Shown piece after piece: positions 5,798 through 7,471 of a DNA stretch of 7,471 nucleotides. The notes under the pieces are model-generated. The model had not been told where the DNA came from and did not search any database. It was given only the letters and a program-made list of their open reading frames with translations. The DNA is from Acidobacteriota bacterium (lineage in GTDB: Bacteria > Acidobacteriota > Holophagae > Thermotomaculales > Thermotomaculaceae): contig JAMOUY010000273.1 of the NCBI GenBank assembly GCA_027067895.1, positions 1 to 7,471 on the forward strand, written 5' to 3'. Position numbers and translations under genes: made by a program. Numbering within the stretch: position 1 is the first letter of the stretch; the number at the start of each line of letters is the position of its first letter.

Positions 5798-5872
5798 TGG
5801 TAGGGCATAGGGGAATCGAACCCCTGCTACCGGCGTGAGAGGCCGGCGTCCTAACCCCTAGACCAATGCCCC
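5798..5872 (-). tRNA. tRNA-Glu (anticodon CUC)
   Basis: On the minus strand a complete 75-base cloverleaf runs from 5872 to 5798, including an encoded CCA end (5800-5798). The acceptor stem pairs GGGGCAT with ATGCCCT (the first pair is G-U). The anticodon stem CCGGC/GCCGG encloses the loop CTCTCAC with anticodon CTC at 5839-5837. The T arm is AGGGG-TTCGATT-CCCCT, and the discriminator base is A. It reads GAG codons only. The gene lies 11 bases downstream of tRNA-Gln and probably shares its transcript with gltX. Confidence 0.97.
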
Positions 5873-5883
5873 ACAAAGAAAAA

Positions 5884-5958
5884 TGGCTGGGAGACAGGGA
5901 CTCGAACCCCGACAACCAGATCCAGAGTCTGGCGTCCTGCCAATTAGACGATCTCCCA
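5884..5958 (-). tRNA. tRNA-Gln (anticodon CUG)
   Basis: On the minus strand a complete 75-base cloverleaf runs from 5958 to 5884, with an encoded CCA (5886-5884). The acceptor stem is a perfect TGGGAGA/TCTCCCA and the discriminator base is G, as in known tRNA-Gln. The anticodon stem CCAGA/TCTGG encloses CTCTGGA with anticodon CTG at 5925-5923, which reads CAG. The T arm is CGGGG-TTCGAGT-CCCTG. The gene starts 16 bases after the gltX stop, with no terminator or promoter visible in the gap, so it is probably processed from a gltX-tRNA transcript. Confidence 0.97.
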
Positions 5959-5974
5959 GCAGGCGAGGTATATT

Positions 5975-7399
5975 TTATTCATTTTGCGACAAAAAATCAA
6001 GTGCTTTTTTTATTCTTCTTATGCAGTTTTCCCTTCCTATTAAAACTGCGGTTTCAAATATTCCCGGGCTTACGGTGTAGCCTGTTATTGCAAGCCTTAA
6101 CGGATGTATGAGCTTTGCTGCGGATAGTTCCATCTTTTCCGCTTCGCTTCTTAATGTTTCTTCAAGTTTTTCCTCTGTAAAAGGCTCTGTTTTTTCAAAA
6201 ATCTCAATTAGTTTGTTTAGAATTTCTTTTGAGTTTTCCTTTTTAAAATACTTGTTTATCCCTTTTTCGTCGTAAGTTTCGGGGTCTTTGAAAAAGTAAT
6301 AGCCGAAGTCGTAGAATTCGTTTAAGGTTTTAACCCTTGTTTTGAGAAGTTCAAGGATTTTTTCTGTTTTTTCGTTTCTTTCAATTGCAATTCCGTGTTT
6401 TTCAAAACTTTGTTTAAAGTATGGGAAAAGGTAATCGTTGCTTTTTGTTGAAATGTATTTGCCGTTTAGCCACAGTGCCTTTTTGTAATCAAAAACCGCG
6501 GGGCTTTTGTTAATTCTTTCAAGGGAAAATTCTTTGATTATCTCTTCAAGGGACAGCATTTCCCTGTCGTCTCCGGGAGACCAGCCCAATAATGCGATAA
6601 AGTTTACCAATGCTTCCGGAAGAAATCCGTTTTCCCTGTATTCCTCAACGCTTGTTGCGCCGTGCCTTTTGCTTAATCTTTTTTTGTCCTGTCCTAAAAT
6701 AAGCGGTATATGGGCAAATTCGGGAATGTCAAAACCCAAAGCCTGATAGATTAGAATTTGTTTCGGAGTGTTGGATAGATGGTCGTCTCCCCTGATTACA
6801 TGGGTTATTCCCATTTCATAGTCGTCTATTACAACGGTAAACTGATAGATGGGCACTCCGTTTGAGCGGACTATAATAAAGTCCTCAAAGTCTTTTGAGT
6901 GAAATTTCATCTCGCCCCTTACATGGTCGTAAAACTTTATCTCGGTGTCGGGAAGTTTAAGCCTGATTGTGTAAGGCTTTCCCTCTTTAAGGTTTTGCTC
7001 TATCTTTTCTTGGCTTAAATTCAGGCATTTTCTGTCATACTTCCATTTGGGGTTGTTTTTTTTCTTTTCCTCAATCTCTTCCTTTGTGCAGAAACACCTG
7101 TAAGCCTTTCTATCTTTTAAGAGTTTGTCGGCGTATTCTTTGTATTTTCCAAACCTTTCGGACTGAAAAACAATGTCTTCGTCATGCTTTATGCCAAGCC
7201 ATTCAAGGCTTCTTATAATTTGCTCAGTGTATTCTTTTTTTGACCTTTCGGTGTCGGTGTCTTCAATCCTTAGAAGGAATTTCCCGTTTCTTCCCTTTGC
7301 AAAAACATAGTTGAAAAGGGCAGTCCTTGCCCCGCCTATGTGAAGGTATCCGGTAGGAGAAGGCGCAAACCTTACCCTTGTTTCTTTATTGTTTTCCAT
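5975..7399 (-). CDS. gltX: Glutamyl-tRNA synthetase (GluRS, class I)
   Basis: GluRS attaches glutamate to tRNA-Glu in the cytoplasm, and in organisms without GlnRS it also charges tRNA-Gln for later amidation. The 474 residues are normal for the bacterial enzyme. The class I signatures are FAPSPTGYLHIGG (HIGH-type motif at 20-23), RIEDTD at 44-49, and KRLSK at 240-244 (KMSKS-type), followed by RHGATS. A zinc-site remnant has Cys102-x-Cys104 and Cys125; the His found two residues after the third Cys in E. coli is Asn here. The alpha-helical anticodon-binding domain extends from about 320 to the end. Arg355 (KTRVKTL) appears to align with T. thermophilus Arg358, which reads base 36 of tRNA-Glu; this alignment is from memory. 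The ATG is supported by AGGAG at 7410-7406. Two tRNA genes follow directly downstream. Confidence 0.97.
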   Translation of the reverse strand: MENNKETRVRFAPSPTGYLHIGGARTALFNYVFAKGRNGKFLLRIEDTDTERSKKEYTEQIIRSLEWLGIKHDEDIVFQSERFGKYKEYADKLLKDRKAYRCFCTKEEIEEKKKNNPKWKYDRKCLNLSQEKIEQNLKEGKPYTIRLKLPDTEIKFYDHVRGEMKFHSKDFEDFIIVRSNGVPIYQFTVVIDDYEMGITHVIRGDDHLSNTPKQILIYQALGFDIPEFAHIPLILGQDKKRLSKRHGATSVEEYRENGFLPEALVNFIALLGWSPGDDREMLSLEEIIKEFSLERINKSPAVFDYKKALWLNGKYISTKSNDYLFPYFKQSFEKHGIAIERNEKTEKILELLKTRVKTLNEFYDFGYYFFKDPETYDEKGINKYFKKENSKEILNKLIEIFEKTEPFTEEKLEETLRSEAEKMELSAAKLIHPLRLAITGYTVSPGIFETAVLIGRENCIRRIKKALDFLSQNE

Positions 7400-7413
7400 T
7401 TTTTTCTCCTTTA

Positions 7414-7471
7414 TTATTTTTCGTTTAGGTTGATTATTTCAACTTCAAGGTTTTTTGTGTCAAGTATTGCA
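7414..7471 (-). CDS. C-terminal end of an unidentified gene upstream of gltX
   Basis: From the right edge the minus strand is open for 18 codons, read as AILDTKNLEVEIINLNEK, then two consecutive TAA stops (7416-7414 and 7413-7411). The gltX ribosome binding site starts immediately after, and the gltX ATG is 14 bases past the first stop, so the two genes are likely in one operon. The piece is too short to identify. The other two minus-strand frames are interrupted at or before this point, so this frame is preferred. Confidence 0.55.
   Translation of the reverse strand, partial: AILDTKNLEVEIINLNEK

Noticed and set aside
5798..5958. tRNA genes as an integration site for a mobile element
   Set aside because: No integrase, no repeated tRNA 3' end and no foreign-looking genes are present in the window; the flanks are housekeeping genes.
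5866..6111. Plus-strand open frame across the tRNA genes and the gltX end
   Set aside because: It runs antisense through tRNA-Gln and gltX; stable RNA genes explain the sequence and there is no ribosome binding site.

Overview
The window looks like an ordinary chromosomal segment of an AT-rich bacterium. A CsgG-family exported protein suggests a Gram-negative (diderm) cell. The HU protein recalls acidobacterial or deltaproteobacterial homologues from memory, but the taxon cannot be fixed from this sequence. Genes are tightly packed, with two divergent and two convergent junctions. No gene-free stretch exceeds 300 bases. I see no insertion sequence, phage gene, CRISPR array or recent-transfer signature.

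Layout, left to right. Positions 2-1858 (+): the C-terminal end of a TPR protein, an HU/IHF-family DNA-bending protein whose ribosome binding site overlaps the preceding stop codon, then an exported CsgG-family protein with a FlgT_C-like C-terminal domain. A possible CRP/FNR-type operator and weak promoter lie just upstream of the CsgG-family gene. Around 1886-1915 a strong hairpin probably terminates transcription from both sides. Positions 1906-4361 (-): a two-gene membrane module of a 637-residue bitopic TPR protein followed by a small zinc-ribbon membrane protein. Positions 4362-4459: two back-to-back extended -10 promoters. The leftward one places the predicted transcription start on the A of the ATG, so the TPR gene is probably read from a leaderless mRNA.

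Positions 4460-5743 (+): a compact operon of panD (aspartate decarboxylase, beta-alanine for pantothenate/CoA), a zinc-ribbon thioredoxin 2 (trxC-like) and msrA (methionine sulfoxide reductase). Thioredoxin is the usual electron donor to MsrA, so the last two genes form a plausible repair pair. Positions 5798-7399 (-): gltX (glutamyl-tRNA synthetase) followed 16 bases downstream by tRNA-Gln(CUG) and tRNA-Glu(CUC). The synthetase therefore appears to be co-transcribed with its substrate tRNA and, if it is non-discriminating, with both. The right edge holds the last 18 codons of an unidentified gene upstream of gltX on the same strand.

I do not see a clearly new biological system. The observations most worth a second look are the predicted leaderless start of the TPR membrane gene, the gltX-tRNA-Gln-tRNA-Glu cluster, the uncharacterised TPR/zinc-ribbon pair, and the operator-promoter geometry ahead of the CsgG-family gene.
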